From: Sulfobacillus acidophilus
GTDB taxonomy: Bacteria; Bacillota; Sulfobacillia; Sulfobacillales; Sulfobacillaceae
Length of the DNA stretch: 64,000 bases
Assembly: GCA_003023745.1 (NCBI GenBank)
Contig: PXYV01000011.1
Location: 1 to 64,000, forward strand
Reading direction: 5' to 3'
In this document: piece after piece, positions 42,511-51,195 of the stretch
Numbering within the stretch: position 1 is the stretch's first letter
How the letters are laid out: every line of letters begins with the position of its first letter
Position numbers and translations under genes: made by a program
Notes under the pieces: generated by a model
Database searches by the model: none
The model's input: the letters and a program-made list of their open reading frames with translations, nothing else
What the model was told of the DNA's origin: nothing

Positions 42511-43302
42511 TTAAGACGTCAATCCGCGTCCCAACCACTCGCCCCCGTCAATGACAAAAACCTCTCCATTCACAAAATCGGCATAGGGAGACACTAAATA
42601 GCTTGCGGCGCGTGCCATTTCAGAAACAGTACCAAACCGTCCGACCGGTATTTTATTTTTCAATCGGACTTCTTCTGCCGGATCGGCCCATAGAGGCCGA
42701 GCTCCCTCCGTATCCGTAGGTCCTGGGCACAATGCGTTGACACGAATGCCGTAATGAGCCCACTCGACTGCGAGAGTGCGCGTCATGGCCACAACACCTG
42801 CCTTAGCCGCCACCGAATGTACAGTTTTAGGCCCGCCCGTCCATGCGTAACTAGCCACGATAGACAGAATCCGTCCGCCTTGCGCTTGATCAATCATTTT
42901 CAGTCCCGCTGCCCGTGTACAATAAAAGGTTCCGTTCAACACCGTATTAACAACCGCGTTCCACCCATTAACGGACAGTTTCTCGCTGTCTACGATAAAG
43001 TTGCCTGCCGCCGAGTTGACCAAAATGTCCAAGCGCCCCGTCTCTTTGACGGCTTGCTCCATCAACGCATCAACTTGGGCAGAATCGCGGATATCCGCCG
43101 GGACCGCTAACGACTCAATTCCTTCATTCTCCAATTCGATCCGTGCGGCTTCCAGTTTCTCGGGCTTACGGCCAGCCAACACCACCCGTGCCCCTAACAA
43201 GCCCAATTCCCGGGCAATTCCCAGTCCGATTCCGCTCCCGCCGCCTGTAATGACGGCGGTTTGCCCTGCCAGCGTAGCTGCTGGCAACATCGTTGTTGCC
43301 AA
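42511..43302 (-). CDS. SDR of the 2,4-dienoyl-CoA reductase type (second copy)
   Basis: 263 residues, similar in style to the SDR at 37635-38504. TGGGSGIGLG, AGRKPEKLEAAR, LVNSAAGNFIVDSEKLSVNGWNAVVNTVLNGTFYC, IVASYAWTGGPKTVHSVAAKAGV lacking the usual YxxxK Tyr spacing, and CPGPTDTEG, VFVIDGGEWL. Having two DECR-like paralogues in one operon suggests reduction of two different unsaturated acyl-CoA intermediates. Twenty-four bases after the crotonase gene. Confidence 0.82.
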   Translation of the reverse strand: MATTMLPAATLAGQTAVITGGGSGIGLGIARELGLLGARVVLAGRKPEKLEAARIELENEGIESLAVPADIRDSAQVDALMEQAVKETGRLDILVNSAAGNFIVDSEKLSVNGWNAVVNTVLNGTFYCTRAAGLKMIDQAQGGRILSIVASYAWTGGPKTVHSVAAKAGVVAMTRTLAVEWAHYGIRVNALCPGPTDTEGARPLWADPAEEVRLKNKIPVGRFGTVSEMARAASYLVSPYADFVNGEVFVIDGGEWLGRGLTS

Positions 43303-43326
43303 TACCTATTCCCTCCTCAGTCCGCG

Positions 43327-44130
43327 CTAATGGCCGGAAAACTCTGGCGTCTGCTTTGCCAAGAATGCCTCGATCGCCACACGATGGTCCTGCGTCTGTG
43401 ACAGCTGGTCTTGTACCTCAGCCTCTTGGCGCAGCACCGCTTCAAACGATAAGTGCGACGATTCGTCAAATAAGCGTCGTATCTCCGCATAGGCTCGAGT
43501 AGGGCCATGCACCAATTGTTGCAACAACTGATCGAATTGTGCCTGGACCTCTTCCGCACCGTGGGCGACCGATTCCGCCAATCCCATGCGCACCAGATCG
43601 TCGGCTGGCAGCGGCTGTCCCAATAAACACAACGACAAGGCTCGCGCATATCCAATCGAGCGCGCCAAGAGAAAGGTTGTACCGGTGTCGGGCGCGAGTC
43701 CCACGTTGACAAAAGCCGGTACCAACCGCGCTTTGGCCGAGACGATGCGAAAATCGCAAGCCAACGCCAGAGCCATGCCACCCCCTATCGCCGCCCCTTC
43801 TACGATGGCCACCGTGGGCTTAGACAGGTGGCGCAGCGCGCGGACAATCGGGATGTATTCGCGATTGACCAACGCACCGATACGGTAACCATTTTCAGCA
43901 TAAAAGTGTTGTAACTCTTTTAAGTCTTGACCTACGCAAAACGTCCGGCCCACCGCTCGAATCGCCACGACCCGAATTAAAGGATCCTGATTGGCCCGGT
44001 TCAATCCTTCCAGCAATTCCCGCCGCACCTCCGCCGTTAAGGAATTCAACGAATCAGGGCGGTTCAATGTCAAAATCGCGCACGCATCTTGCTGCGCCCA
44101 TACCACGGCGTGAGAATCCACCACCAACAT
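43327..44130 (-). CDS. Crotonase-superfamily enoyl-CoA hydratase/isomerase, PaaG-like
   Basis: 267 residues. ILTLNRPDSLNSLTAEV, VVAIRAVGRTFCVGQDLKEL (CoA/oxyanion loop), AIVEGAAIGGGMALALACDFRI, AFVNVGLAPDTGTTFLLARSIG. The two Glu of classical hydratases (in GGGxEL and the QPE segment) are absent; instead the Asp of GLAPDTG is present, as in PaaG-type isomerases. A ring or double-bond isomerase role is more likely than simple hydration. First gene of the ten-gene operon. The start may be the ATG at 44130 or one of the following GTGs. Confidence 0.85.
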   Translation of the reverse strand: MLVVDSHAVVWAQQDACAILTLNRPDSLNSLTAEVRRELLEGLNRANQDPLIRVVAIRAVGRTFCVGQDLKELQHFYAENGYRIGALVNREYIPIVRALRHLSKPTVAIVEGAAIGGGMALALACDFRIVSAKARLVPAFVNVGLAPDTGTTFLLARSIGYARALSLCLLGQPLPADDLVRMGLAESVAHGAEEVQAQFDQLLQQLVHGPTRAYAEIRRLFDESSHLSFEAVLRQEAEVQDQLSQTQDHRVAIEAFLAKQTPEFSGH

Positions 44131-44727
44131 CCTCTCTTCATCCGGTTGAGTTGCGTCAACACCGCTCACAAGCCCTCGACATCTAACTCCCCATGCCTGT
44201 CCTAAGCAGACACCCAAGACACCTACATCCAGTTGCAAGGCTGGTCCAAAATTGCCCGGCGCCATAGGCTCTCCTGGCGGTCGCATTTGTGTCCCGATTT
44301 CCGCCTCACTCCGTTATTTCTTCGCAGATGCAGCGGCTAATCCTCCGAGCCCTAACGGATCAACCCTCGCCTTGGCTACTGTGCTATTCGCCAGATAAAA
44401 GTCAATTCCTGCACCTGTCCCCTCGGTCGTCCGACCCAGAAAAGCTTCCGTGGAACAAGACCCAGTGGGCGGCTCGCGGTGATTGCTGGCGCGCGATGAG
44501 TCATTCTGGCGAGGGCTCGCCCGAAACAATAATATGTAGAACATGCACCCCGATACCCCGCATAGACCCTCACGCCCGAGAAGCCCTGTCGCACCCGCAA
44601 CTGTGCCGGTGTACGCACATTATAGCCCATTTCCACGCACTGCTCGCGAATGCACACTCCCAACTCTGGTTAGCCCCTTGCCAACCCCGTAGTCGGTAGC
44701 TAGACTGGCTTACAGGAGGTTGTCACC
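44131..44727. other. Divergent spacer between the acyl-CoA operon and sseA-like gene
   Basis: About 600 bases. Open frames at 44289-44699 plus and 44314-44663 minus overlap, with no motif or ribosome-binding site. Promoters for both directions should lie here; none is convincing by eye, and I see no operator-like repeat. Confidence 0.35.
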
Positions 44728-45558
44728 GTGCCGAACTCTAACCGACCCTTGCTGGTGAGGCCTGATTGGCTCTTTGAGCATATCTTTGATCCGACCATCG
44801 TTGTCGTTGATTGCCGCTGGCGCCTGGGTAACCCCTCCTATGGAGACCAGGCCTTTTTTGAAGGTCATATTCCTGGCGCGGTCCGGCTCGATATGGAGCG
44901 CGACCTATCCGCCCCACCCGGGCGCTATGGCGGACGCCACCCGTTGCCATCTCCACGCATCTTTGAGCGCAAGCTGAGTGATCTGGGAATTGGTCATCAG
45001 ACGCATGTCGTGTGCTATGACGATGACGCGGCGGGTTCAGCACGCGCCTGGTTTTGCCTAACCTACCATGGGCACGCACAGGTCTCTGTCCTCGACGGTG
45101 GCGTCCGGGCATGGTTAGCAGCAGGGTATCCCCTTAGCCAGGACCCTCCGGCAACTCAGCCCAAATCGTTTGTAGCCCGCCCGAATCCGCGTTTGGTGGT
45201 TGACTACCAAACAGTGAGTCATTTGCGCGACGTGTTGCCGCTTATTGATGCGCGTGCTCCGGAGCGCTTTCATGGAGAGATAGAGCCCGTCGATGCGGTA
45301 GCTGGCCACATCCCCGGCGCCGTTAACTATCCTCACACCGCTGTTTTAACGGAACAGGGCACCTACCGATCGCGCGAAGAGCTGCAACAATTGTTCGCTC
45401 CCGTACTCGACCAGGCGCACCCGCCCATCGTCTATTGTGGCTCGGGGGTAACTGCCTGCATTAACCTTTTGGCCTTGCGGCAGGCCGGAGTCGAGTCACT
45501 GCTATACCCTGGCAGTTGGAGCGACTGGATTCAGCATGAAGACGCCCCTATCGGGTAA
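44728..45558 (+). CDS. Thiosulfate/3-mercaptopyruvate sulfurtransferase
   Basis: 276 residues with two rhodanese domains. Domain 1 (residues 1-130) has VVVDCRWRLG, FFEGHIPGAVRLDMERDLS, VVCYDDDAAGSARAWF without catalytic Cys. Domain 2 has LIDARAPERFHGE, AGHIPGAVNYPHTA and the active-site loop CGSGVTA with the catalytic Cys near residue 239, a loop closer to mercaptopyruvate than thiosulfate enzymes. GTG start with AGGAGG upstream. Ends 11 bases inside the convergent PAP2-like gene. Confidence 0.9.
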   Translation: MPNSNRPLLVRPDWLFEHIFDPTIVVVDCRWRLGNPSYGDQAFFEGHIPGAVRLDMERDLSAPPGRYGGRHPLPSPRIFERKLSDLGIGHQTHVVCYDDDAAGSARAWFCLTYHGHAQVSVLDGGVRAWLAAGYPLSQDPPATQPKSFVARPNPRLVVDYQTVSHLRDVLPLIDARAPERFHGEIEPVDAVAGHIPGAVNYPHTAVLTEQGTYRSREELQQLFAPVLDQAHPPIVYCGSGVTACINLLALRQAGVESLLYPGSWSDWIQHEDAPIG

Positions 45559-46177
45559 CGTTCGCAAGGACCGACAACCCGCTTTGTGTTAACAAAAACG
45601 CACCAATCACGTCCAATAACCAGTGGCCTCCCGTGGCCACCACACACAATCCCGCGATCACCGCTACCAACGCCACGCTCCAACGTCGCCCACCCGTAAG
45701 TGCACCCGTGACAAAGGTCAACCGGAATACGTGGCCGCTAAAAAAGCTGCCGCGAAAAAAGGCCTGATGGCGAGTTGCCTGGCCCGTGGCGCTAAAAAAC
45801 TGCTTCATAACGCCGGTCACATCGGCAGGGGTCGGATTGGTCCATGCTTCCAGTGTTTGCAGCCAGTGTGGCTCCGCCGTCGCGACTGGCATCGGTGTGG
45901 CAATCCAATGCTTAGTCATGGCTTCCAGCAAGATACCCCCAACAAAGGCGATTAACCACCGCCACCCTCCGGGCTTCAGCCAACCCAGCAGCACCATGGC
46001 CACCAACGTCAGCGGAACACCGCCCACAACCCAGATCAGGTTTATCGGGTATGCCTCACGGCCCAAGGGGGCCAACCATATTGCCACCGCATGATTTACA
46101 GGATTAAACCAGCCCGTTAAAGCGAGCGTCGTGGCCGCCAGAAAAGATAGTGTCCAAAACCAGCTGGTCCGCGTCAT
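45548..46177 (-). CDS. PAP2-type phosphatase-like membrane protein
   Basis: 209 residues, about six membrane helices. SGHVFRLTFVTGA and GGHWLLDVIGAFLL match motifs 2 and 3 of the PAP2 superfamily (catalytic His in each). The first motif KxxxxxxRP is degenerate: KHWIATPMP lacks the RP. It may still be active on a lipid phosphate such as undecaprenyl diphosphate, but this is uncertain. Stands alone, convergent with the sulfurtransferase gene. Confidence 0.65.
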   Translation of the reverse strand: MTRTSWFWTLSFLAATTLALTGWFNPVNHAVAIWLAPLGREAYPINLIWVVGGVPLTLVAMVLLGWLKPGGWRWLIAFVGGILLEAMTKHWIATPMPVATAEPHWLQTLEAWTNPTPADVTGVMKQFFSATGQATRHQAFFRGSFFSGHVFRLTFVTGALTGGRRWSVALVAVIAGLCVVATGGHWLLDVIGAFLLTQSGLSVLANVTR

Positions 46178-46649
46178 CCCATTATTTCCACCTGTAAGAC
46201 ACGTAAGCCATGGGCCATGCCGCCGCAGTTATTTTTGAACATCTCGCCCTCGTTCCCAGAGTTTCACGCGCGTTTAATCAATCAGGTCAGGTGATAAGAT
46301 TAGTACATCAGAAAATCGGGAATGATTCAACACGAGTTATCGCTGCGCTCCGTCCCTTTTGGGGATGGAGCCCGCGCTCGGGAGTTATGGTCAATTTCCC
46401 GATGAATTCTCTTACTTTGGGACGTCCAGCACCCAAGCTTTGGACCCGGTCACTATGATGATGTCAGGCCTGCTTTAGCGCGGGCTTCGCTTTCACCGCC
46501 CATCGGCCTAAGCCTCAACACCAAGGCTCCTTCGTAGGCCAAGGCAACTCTCCCCGCTCACGCTCAAGGCGGAAAATATTGCTCGGCAACGATGTCGCAT
46601 CAACGCCTGCAATCCAAGCGGGCCGCGGCGGTGACTGGGTCAAACTCCA
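46178..46649. other. Gene-free segment with strong dyad symmetry
   Basis: No gene is recognised. Around 46347-46375 CTCCGTCCC TTTTG GGGATGGAG forms a nine-pair stem with one G-T pair; AGCCCGCGCT occurs nearby and CCCGCGCT/AGCGCGGG are in inverted relation over about 110 bases. The mixture of hairpins resembles a structured RNA or an IS200/IS605-end remnant, but I cannot name a family. Confidence 0.35.
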
Positions 46650-48137
46650 TCATGCCAGCCATCCTGAAGCTGAAACTCCCGGCGTAGGCACCGCCACCCA
46701 AGCACGTACAAGCGTCTCCACGACATCGGGATTACGTAGACCGGACAGCGAAATGCGCGTCTCTCCGCGACCCACGCTGCTCAGAGTCGAGAACGCCACA
46801 CGGCCTTCTTCTGTCTCGGGAAATTCGCGGATGCACACAACACGATCGGTAGATACAGACGCGAGCGTTTGTCGGAGGGCAATCTGTTGTGGCACGAACG
46901 CTGTATCGCCTTCCATCCTTACCCATAAAATGCCCTTCCCTTCCGCATCAACCGTGCGCGCGACGTCCGCCACACCTTCCAATTCTTGCAGCATCGCTGG
47001 CCAGGTTTTAAAGTCAAGCAATTGTCCGTGGCTGAAATCGGCTTCAGCTTGCGGGTGCTGTGCATGTGAGCGGTCGCGCGCAGGATTATCGCGCCACTCC
47101 GCCAAGGAAAGTGGGTCAGTACGTCGGTACAGGCCCAAAGTCATGTCGGCTGTGACCGGGTCCACCATATCAAGCCGTTCCAATCGCCATAGCGGACGCA
47201 CAGGTCCCACGACGAGGACACGCTTCAAAGCCGGCGCCGCCGACAAGACCAAGCTTTGATGGCCCGCGTCGACGATGAGCTTTGCAATCTGCTGAGGGCT
47301 GCCCTGGTTGCCAAGAGGCTCTGAGAGATCGAGCCACTGTACGGTACACCCAGAATGCAACAGCGCCAAAGTCATGAGCAGTAGATCGGCTAGACCGCCA
47401 AACTCGCTTGCGACACCAATCGCCTCTGGGCTCTTTCTGCCTAAATAGTAACAAAGACTAGCGGACCACCCTATCATGCCACCTATTCCGGCATAAGCGT
47501 ACGGTTGCGTGTCATCGCCGTATAACAGCACACCAATAGAGTTGGCTTCTACCGCAACAGGGTCAAGAAAACCTGGCGCATTCTCTAAAACGTCGGCCAA
47601 ACGCCAGCTGCGCGATGTTATGCTCTTATGCACCTCATCCCCGCACAAGAGAAAAAATACCGGACCTGATTTGGATTGAGTGCGCGTAATCCGATCCGCC
47701 AGCGCCTGGTCGTCCACGACCACCCACTTCACCTCACTCGCCCGTAATCGTTCGTGCAAATCCCGGCTCTCATGCGTCCGCACCACCACGGCGCCTAATC
47801 GCGCCGCGGCCAGCCAAGCGATTAGACCAACCATGGTCGGCCGCCCCACCACTGCGATGCGCTCACCGGACGCAATCCCCTGGTCGTGCCACCACCGCGC
47901 TAACCGCGCACTGGCCCAATAGAGTTCACCATATGTCTTCGTGTAGACGTGTCCTAGTCGTTCGTCGATGACGGCCGACACATTTGATTGCACCAACAAA
48001 TGGCGTTCAAGAACATTGATCGCGACATTGCTGTAGCCGCCCACGAACCACCGGTGGTCGTGGTGTATATACCGCCAATCAATCAGCCACTGACAATCAC
48101 GTGCCACACCTTCCCACACAGTGTCACCGTCCTTCAT
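46650..48137 (-). CDS. Acyl-CoA-synthetase-like protein lacking catalytic motifs
   Basis: 495 residues. The N-terminus is a clear ANL-family acetyl-CoA-synthetase type: RWFVGGYSNVAINVLERHL, VYTKTYGELYWASARLARWW, GERIAVVGRPTMVGLIAWLAAARLGAVVV. The P-loop YTSGTTGxPKG is replaced by VLLYGDDTQPYAYAGIG; the middle region is shortened and no GEP/WxQTE or GxxxTGD motif can be seen; the C-terminal catalytic Lys motif reads ETEEGRVAF. It is therefore probably a non-catalytic homologue or a decaying gene whose frame is still open. ATG has GCGAGG upstream. Confidence 0.65.
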   Translation of the reverse strand: MKDGDTVWEGVARDCQWLIDWRYIHHDHRWFVGGYSNVAINVLERHLLVQSNVSAVIDERLGHVYTKTYGELYWASARLARWWHDQGIASGERIAVVGRPTMVGLIAWLAAARLGAVVVRTHESRDLHERLRASEVKWVVVDDQALADRITRTQSKSGPVFFLLCGDEVHKSITSRSWRLADVLENAPGFLDPVAVEANSIGVLLYGDDTQPYAYAGIGGMIGWSASLCYYLGRKSPEAIGVASEFGGLADLLLMTLALLHSGCTVQWLDLSEPLGNQGSPQQIAKLIVDAGHQSLVLSAAPALKRVLVVGPVRPLWRLERLDMVDPVTADMTLGLYRRTDPLSLAEWRDNPARDRSHAQHPQAEADFSHGQLLDFKTWPAMLQELEGVADVARTVDAEGKGILWVRMEGDTAFVPQQIALRQTLASVSTDRVVCIREFPETEEGRVAFSTLSSVGRGETRISLSGLRNPDVVETLVRAWVAVPTPGVSASGWLA

Positions 48138-48912
48138 GGAGTATCCTCGCTTTCGGTTAAGTCTGTCCTCTCACACCCTATGCGCTGCCAACCCAAAATT
48201 TGCACGGATTTGCTTTTGCAGCGCCACAACAGACAGTCAACCTGTGACCATTGTTCGGCATCATTCTGATCGGATTAAGCTGACTTGACCACAGGCCGGG
48301 AAAAAGCGGACGCACAAGGATCACTCGATCACGCCGGGACGGCGCTTGGCCGACGCGTCCAAGCGCGGGCTGCACGGGAATTCTCGCTCTATCGCCTCGA
48401 GAAAAATTCTTTACCCTCTAGTGTGCCGGCTTGTACATCCATGTCCAAGGCCAACCCCTCATGCTTCCGACGGGGGACACGGCAAGTGCTCGGCCATCTT
48501 TCGTAAAAGCAAACGGCACAGAACGCGTGGCAAACCGAACCAGTCCAAGCGCTGCACCAACGTGTGCAAAACGCGTGGAGCCTGTACCCACTCGTGCAAA
48601 TGGTTCACGACAAAGGCCAACAAAACGACAAAATTGTTCATCTCAGCCGCAAGCGCTGCATTGCGAAGATTGTTCGGATTGTGACCATCGACAGGCAACG
48701 GCTTTGTAAACACGGACGTACGCCTGTCCTCAGTATGGTCTGGACTTGGATTGCGACGAAAATTCGGCGCGCAACATTCTTGCCCGGCTACGCCCATATC
48801 CCACTTTACACGCCGAACGATGTGGCAAGCGCACGCTCACGAATTTGCACAAGTTGATGCATTGTTGAGAAAGGACGAAACACTAATTGATGCTGGTATT
48901 TGTCGTGTGCGC

Positions 48913-48918
48913 TATAAT
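48913..48918 (+). promoter_or_regulatory. -10 element of marR
   Basis: TATAAT, a perfect -10. The best -35, TTGATG at 48887, is 20 bases away, longer than ideal. It lies 66 bases before the marR ATG. Confidence 0.45.
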
Positions 48919-48934
48919 TGTTTTGGTGCTAATG

Positions 48935-48951
48935 ATTGTCCGCGCGACAAT
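48935..48951 (+). promoter_or_regulatory. Candidate MarR operator
   Basis: ATTGTC-CGCGC-GACAAT, a perfect 6+6 inverted repeat of 17 bases placed 16 bases downstream of the -10 and 33 bases before the marR start. Size and position fit autorepression by the MarR protein encoded next. Confidence 0.55.
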
Positions 48952-48984
48952 AGTCGCATGCCTATGCGGAGGTGAGTCAGTCTC

Positions 48985-49467
48985 ATGTCAGGTCATCCGC
49001 CCAGTGACTCCGAACGTCTGGCCTTAAAGGCGGTGGTCAACTTGTTGCGATTATCGGAGCCACTCATTTTTGAGTTGTGGCGATCGCATGAACTCACCTT
49101 GGCACAAGTGCAGTGCTTACGCATCTTGAGCATCCAGCCAGAACAGGCGGGTGATCTAGCCAAAAGGTTATCCATGTCATCGACCTCGCTTACACGAATA
49201 CTGGAACGACTGGAGTCGCGTCAACTGGTTGACCGTATCGTTGATGTGCATGACCGTCGCCGTATCTGGGTCCGACTCACGGAAGCCGGCCAACAAACGG
49301 TTAGCAGTCTCAGCAGTTGGTATGCGACACCCCTATTCCAGGCCATCCAAGCAATGAATCCTGTCGAGTTGGCTGAGCTGACGGGGGTACTGAACCGGTT
49401 CAATCAGGCAGTACGCGTGTGCGAGAACGGCCCGCCCGTCCGCGCGGACCTGCCGAGCGAACCTTAA
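48985..49467 (+). CDS. MarR-family transcriptional regulator
   Basis: 160 residues, winged helix-turn-helix: LAQVQCLRILSIQPEQAGDLAKRLSMSSTSLTRILERLESRQLVDRIVDVHDRRRIWVRLTEAGQQ includes recognition helix and wing (DRRR). GGAGGTGA precedes the ATG. It probably represses its own promoter through the inverted repeat at 48935. The ligand is unknown; targets may include the following frame at 49493 and the divergent synthetase-like gene. Confidence 0.88.
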   Translation: MSGHPPSDSERLALKAVVNLLRLSEPLIFELWRSHELTLAQVQCLRILSIQPEQAGDLAKRLSMSSTSLTRILERLESRQLVDRIVDVHDRRRIWVRLTEAGQQTVSSLSSWYATPLFQAIQAMNPVELAELTGVLNRFNQAVRVCENGPPVRADLPSEP

Positions 49468-49492
49468 GAACGTGGCTAGGAGGCTCCTTAGT

Positions 49493-50725
49493 ATGGTCAC
49501 TGTGGCAAAACCATCACCCCGCGCGCCTCTGAGGCCCAGCGATAGCAGGATCGGCTGGGCCCATTTGACGTCGCGGGCATCGATGGCAACCATCAACTCC
49601 GTCAACGCGATGATGTCGCGTCCCACCATCTTTCGGAACTTTGATGGCTGCTTGCGCAGCGACCACGCGAATTGGGGGCTGTGGGGTCCGATCGCTTTAA
49701 CCGTGAGCGAAACCATTGGGATCGTGCCCTTCGCGTACCATTTGCACACATGCGTTAACCTCGATACACTAGGGTTCTTGATGACCATCGCAGGTTTCAT
49801 CTTATTCCCTGCAGAAGGGCAAGTCACGATTGTCGCCCTTATCCACGGAGCAGAGGACACGACTGCATTGACGCATGCAGTAGATATTCTGACCGATGGA
49901 TTTCTGGATCAGGAAGAAAGCTGGGACCGAAGCTTTCGTCACAACGCAGCCATTGGCGTCCCTGAGACCGATCCAGCCTCTAGGGACAGGATTTTGTCCA
50001 TGAGTTGGCGCCCAGTCTTAATGGGCGCGGAGGTGCCCGCACCCGTCTGGGGCCGTATGGTCTTTCGGGCAAGTGCCCCTGGGCGCGACGTTAATCGTCT
50101 TGACCGGGGGAGCAATCGCATGTTCGCGCGAAGACTCCTTGGCTCAATATTAATGCCCCTTCCGGTTCAAAAGTCCAGCGCATTCAGTCGCACAGTATCG
50201 CCAGTTCCGGTTATTGCCCGCTGGACTCACCGGCTGCACCACACTGAGCCGTTCGCCGCTCGAATGAGCTACAACCTGGTCAAAGTGGCTCTCATCGCCA
50301 CAACAGGGCGACAACGTCGATTAGGTCGGAGGCCACGTCAGCCGGACCCGACACGAACCGAGTTCCAATTCGCTCCGCACCGCATTTCCTACCCGGTCAT
50401 GGATGCATTAGGGCTGGTTTGTACCACGGCGGCAGCCTTGACGCCTATCTCAGCTATCGCGGCTGTACGTCGCTGTACGCGCTTCATCGATGACGCAGCG
50501 GCAGCCCATCGCGGTGCTGCTGCATGGAACACGGAACCCTCACCGAAGGCATGGAGCTCGCATCCGTCGGTCCGCCTATCGGCGCAGATGACGAAACGCG
50601 GCGTGAAAGGTGAGAGTGCCGAACTAAAGAACCAGTCCTGGGATTTTTCGCCTTCCGGCAACCAGTACTCGAACAACGCTTTCTTGCCTCGCGTAGTATC
50701 GGCGCCAAAAAATTCAACGGGCTAG
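49493..50725 (+). CDS. Long open frame after marR, unrecognised
   Basis: 410 codons from an ATG preceded by a perfect AGGAGG nine bases upstream and 25 bases after the marR stop, which is the layout of a second cistron. The translation has one hydrophobic stretch (GPIALTVSETIGIVPFAY and DTLGFLMTIAGFILF) but otherwise reads as low-quality sequence with no domain I know. An antisense frame at 49333-49860 is also open. It may be a real novel protein, a decayed transporter gene, or chance. Confidence 0.35.
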   Translation: MVTVAKPSPRAPLRPSDSRIGWAHLTSRASMATINSVNAMMSRPTIFRNFDGCLRSDHANWGLWGPIALTVSETIGIVPFAYHLHTCVNLDTLGFLMTIAGFILFPAEGQVTIVALIHGAEDTTALTHAVDILTDGFLDQEESWDRSFRHNAAIGVPETDPASRDRILSMSWRPVLMGAEVPAPVWGRMVFRASAPGRDVNRLDRGSNRMFARRLLGSILMPLPVQKSSAFSRTVSPVPVIARWTHRLHHTEPFAARMSYNLVKVALIATTGRQRRLGRRPRQPDPTRTEFQFAPHRISYPVMDALGLVCTTAAALTPISAIAAVRRCTRFIDDAAAAHRGAAAWNTEPSPKAWSSHPSVRLSAQMTKRGVKGESAELKNQSWDFSPSGNQYSNNAFLPRVVSAPKNSTG

Positions 50726-50793
50726 AGAAGTGGAACCGGGCTTGGGGAACAAAGTGCGCGTAGTGCAAACGTAAGAAGAGGAGTGAGTACGTC

Positions 50794-51195
50794 ATGGTAT
50801 CAAAGTATGTATGGCCGCTCGTGACATCGCTGTTCATTGCGTTGCTCGGCGCTGCTCTATTGATTTGGCCGTTTGCTATCCACACTAACACTGGGGGATG
50901 GACCCACGCCACCACAGCAGATTTTTGGTCCGGCGTGGGAATCGCCGTCATTGGCTTGATCAGTGCTGCCACGTGGTTTTCAGGACTGCGTCAAGATCTC
51001 ATCGCGCAGGGATTAGTCGCCGTCAAGCAACGCCAGTCTGTTCCAGCGGGCGAGTCGCAGCAACCGGTCGGACAGTCTGACGCTGATTTGGACCGCCTTT
51101 TGCGTCCGCTCGCAGAAACGGTGTTGCAGGACTTGACACGACAATTGGCAAACAAGGGTAATCGGAGCAACGGCGGAGGAGGCACGTTGTCATGA
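50794..51195 (+). CDS. Small two-helix membrane protein, SPW-like
   Basis: 133 residues. Two membrane helices (SLFIALLGAALLIWPFAI and SGVGIAVIGLISAATWF) with a short outside loop containing TADFWSGV; a cytoplasmic tail of about 65 residues, rich in Gln, ends with a helix RLLRPLAETVLQDLTRQL. GAGGAG precedes the ATG. It shares the pattern L-I-x-P ... W/D-xWSGV with the next gene, which overlaps it by four bases. Confidence 0.65.
   Translation: MVSKYVWPLVTSLFIALLGAALLIWPFAIHTNTGGWTHATTADFWSGVGIAVIGLISAATWFSGLRQDLIAQGLVAVKQRQSVPAGESQQPVGQSDADLDRLLRPLAETVLQDLTRQLANKGNRSNGGGGTLS

Larger units (their letters stand above)
48138..48984. other. 850-base spacer before marR
   Basis: Open frames at 48431-48709 plus and 48459-48797 minus have compositionally odd translations and no motif. 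The last 100 bases hold the marR promoter and operator candidates described separately. Confidence 0.35.

Noticed and set aside
44289-44699. 136-codon plus-strand open frame before the sulfurtransferase gene
   Set aside because: Translation rich in Pro, Cys and His without domain; overlapping minus frames equally open.
49333-49860. 175-codon minus frame antisense to marR and the following frame
   Set aside because: Runs through the end of the well-supported marR gene on the other strand, with no ribosome-binding site.
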